Assembly (NCBI RefSeq): GCF_900129405.1
Contig: NZ_FQVQ01000001.1
Coordinates: forward strand, 1-64,000
Length of the DNA: 64,000 nucleotides
Reading direction: 5' to 3'
From: Flavobacterium fontis
GTDB lineage: Bacteria; Bacteroidota; Bacteroidia; Flavobacteriales; Flavobacteriaceae
A program made the translations under genes and the position numbers. The notes beneath the pieces were generated by a model. That model made no database searches, was not told the origin of the DNA, and was given only the letters and a program-made list of their open reading frames with translations. Of the stretch, positions 62,790-64,000 are shown one piece after another. Within the stretch, counting starts at the first letter, position 1. Every line of letters starts with the position of its first letter.

Positions 62790-63341
62790 ATGCAGTGTAT
62801 CGAGACCGGCCTTTCCGGGTGCGTTATCCTGGAACCTAAGATTATTCGTGATGAGCGAGGGTATTTTATGGAGAGTTTTAATGAAAAAACCTTTGCTGCG
62901 GTATCGGGTCAAGAGGTTCATTTTGTACAAGATAATCAATCGCATTCTACTCAAGGCGTGTTGCGGGGTTTGCATTACCAATGTGGTGCACATGCGCAAG
63001 CCAAATTAGTACGTGTTATTCACGGGGAGGTGTTGGATGTAGCGGTTGATATTCGTCCCGAGTCGCCTACCTTCGGCAAACATGTAGCCGTGCATTTATC
63101 GGCTGAAAATCAGCGGCAATTATTTATTCCAAGAGGGTTCGCTCATGGATTTTTGGTGTTGAGTGCAACAGCCACCTTTTTTTATAAATGTGATAATTTT
63201 TACGATAAAGAAAGTGAAGGCGGGATTTTGTTTAATGATCCCGATTTAGGAATTGATTGGCAATTTCCATTAGATACGGTTTTGGTTTCTGAAAAAGACA
63301 AAAACCTTCCCACTTTTAAAAATGCGCGCAACGTATGGTAG
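62790..63341 (+). CDS. rfbC: dTDP-4-dehydrorhamnose 3,5-epimerase
   Basis: Third step of dTDP-L-rhamnose synthesis. The 183-residue protein carries DERGYFMESFNEKTF, RGLHYQ, VIHGEVLDVAVDIRPESPTFG and PRGFAHGFLVLS, with the cupin-type catalytic His and Tyr regions. It starts 1 bp after rfbA and overlaps rfbD by 7 bp. Confidence 0.96.
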   Translation: MQCIETGLSGCVILEPKIIRDERGYFMESFNEKTFAAVSGQEVHFVQDNQSHSTQGVLRGLHYQCGAHAQAKLVRVIHGEVLDVAVDIRPESPTFGKHVAVHLSAENQRQLFIPRGFAHGFLVLSATATFFYKCDNFYDKESEGGILFNDPDLGIDWQFPLDTVLVSEKDKNLPTFKNARNVW

Positions 63342-64000
63342 TTTTGGTTACAGGAGCCAACGGTCAACTGGGTCAGTCTTTACGAAATATTGCTCCACAC
63401 TATCCCGATATTGAGTTTGTTTTTTGTGATTCGTTGCAATTGAACATCACCCAACGCGCTCAAATCGAATCGGTATTTAACCAATATCAACCAGAGTTTT
63501 GCATCAATACAGCTGCGTATACTGCTGTTGATAAAGCAGAAAGTGAACCTGAAAAAGCGCATGCTATAAACGTCGTTGGAGCCCAAAATCTAGCCGAAGT
63601 TTGTCAAGAAAAAGGGACAGTTTTACTTCATGTTTCCACCGATTTTGTTTTTGACGGCACCCAAAAAACGCCCTACACCGAAGACGACTTACCGAATCCT
63701 ACGGGGGTATATGGACAAACCAAATGGGAGGGAGAGCAGGCGATTGCTCGAGCCACCTCACGCTATTTTATTGTTAGAACCGCCTGGGTGTATTCGCAAT
63801 TTGGCGCAAATTTTATGAAAACCATGTTGCGTTTGGCCGACGAACGGGATGCGCTGCGTGTGGTGAGCGATCAAGTGGGTTCGCCTACGAATGCCGTTGA
63901 TTTGGCCGAAGTACTGGTAGCGATGGTTCGTTATGCCTCACAACATGATCACCCTGCCTTTGGGATCTATCATTTTAGCAACGAAGGACAGTGTAGTTGG
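63335..64000 (+). CDS. rfbD: dTDP-4-dehydrorhamnose reductase, 5' part
   Basis: Last step of dTDP-L-rhamnose synthesis. The visible 222 codons begin MVVLVTGANGQLGQ (NAD(P)-binding motif at 6-13) and include NTAAYTAVDKAE, HVSTDFVFDGTQ and the YGQTKWEGE catalytic Tyr-Lys motif. The frame runs off the right edge, so about a quarter of the protein is missing. It starts inside the end of rfbC (7-bp overlap). Confidence 0.94.
   Translation, partial: MVVLVTGANGQLGQSLRNIAPHYPDIEFVFCDSLQLNITQRAQIESVFNQYQPEFCINTAAYTAVDKAESEPEKAHAINVVGAQNLAEVCQEKGTVLLHVSTDFVFDGTQKTPYTEDDLPNPTGVYGQTKWEGEQAIARATSRYFIVRTAWVYSQFGANFMKTMLRLADERDALRVVSDQVGSPTNAVDLAEVLVAMVRYASQHDHPAFGIYHFSNEGQCSW

Overview
The window looks like a piece of a Bacteroidetes chromosome, most likely a member of the Flavobacteriaceae close to Flavobacterium. 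The evidence is the set of lineage-typical families (DUF3078, DUF2480, DUF4175, DUF4837, a DUF6909-like nucleosidase, head-GIN/DUF2807, GldM-like and SPOR-like secreted proteins), the weak Shine-Dalgarno signals, and many copies of the Bacteroidetes -7 promoter core TAnnTTTG in front of genes. Nearly everything is core housekeeping. I see no phage, insertion sequence, integrase, rRNA operon or CRISPR array.

Layout. 1-1 kb: 5' part of a secreted fibronectin-type protein. 1.2-2.4 kb: hflX. 2.4-12.4 kb: the SUF iron-sulfur cluster system on the minus strand, in two blocks (sufA-B-C-IVP-D and sufS-hyp-sufE-DUF59-DUF2480) separated by an opposite-strand serine hydrolase; a four-helix-bundle (23S rRNA intervening-sequence-type) gene sits between sufC and sufD, and heptamer repeats lie between sufB, sufC, that gene and sufD. 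12.6-17.2 kb: MBL hydrolase, S8 protease lipoprotein, M1 aminopeptidase. 17.2-18.6 kb: a gene-free repeat island with octamers, five 207-209 bp units and heptamers. 18.7-21.9 kb: secreted protein, rnpA, S41 protease, double OmpA protein. 21.9-29.2 kb: acetyltransferase, DUF4837 lipoprotein, five-LysM lytic transglycosylase, pgk, SPOR-like surface protein. 29.4-34.9 kb: holB, DoxX-like protein, PIF1-type helicase, Skp-like protein, methyltransferase. 35-37.3 kb: mnmG and ybeY with three parS-like palindromes. 37.3-51.1 kb: DUF4175, gltX, SPFH protein, glnS, folB, tRNA-Cys, LysE exporter, rnr. 51.5-52.0 kb: a very AT-rich non-coding stretch with DnaA-box-like nonamers, a good candidate for oriC. 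52-64 kb: rpiB, tex, tatA, GH3-family protein, nucleosidase-like protein, a Wzz-like protein and rfbA-rfbC-rfbD at the start of a surface polysaccharide locus.

The most interesting pattern is chromosomal organisation. Three near-perfect parS palindromes lie around mnmG, about 15 kb from the putative oriC. Between about 43 and 64 kb most genes point away from 51.5 kb on both sides. There is no dnaA, parA or parB in the window, so an origin here would be unlinked to dnaA within the range visible. A second notable pattern is a terminator hairpin that contains the start codon of the next gene (DUF4837), with a promoter placed so that locally started transcripts would lack part of the hairpin.

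All calls come from reading sequence and translated proteins by eye. Family names rest on recalled motifs, not on searches.
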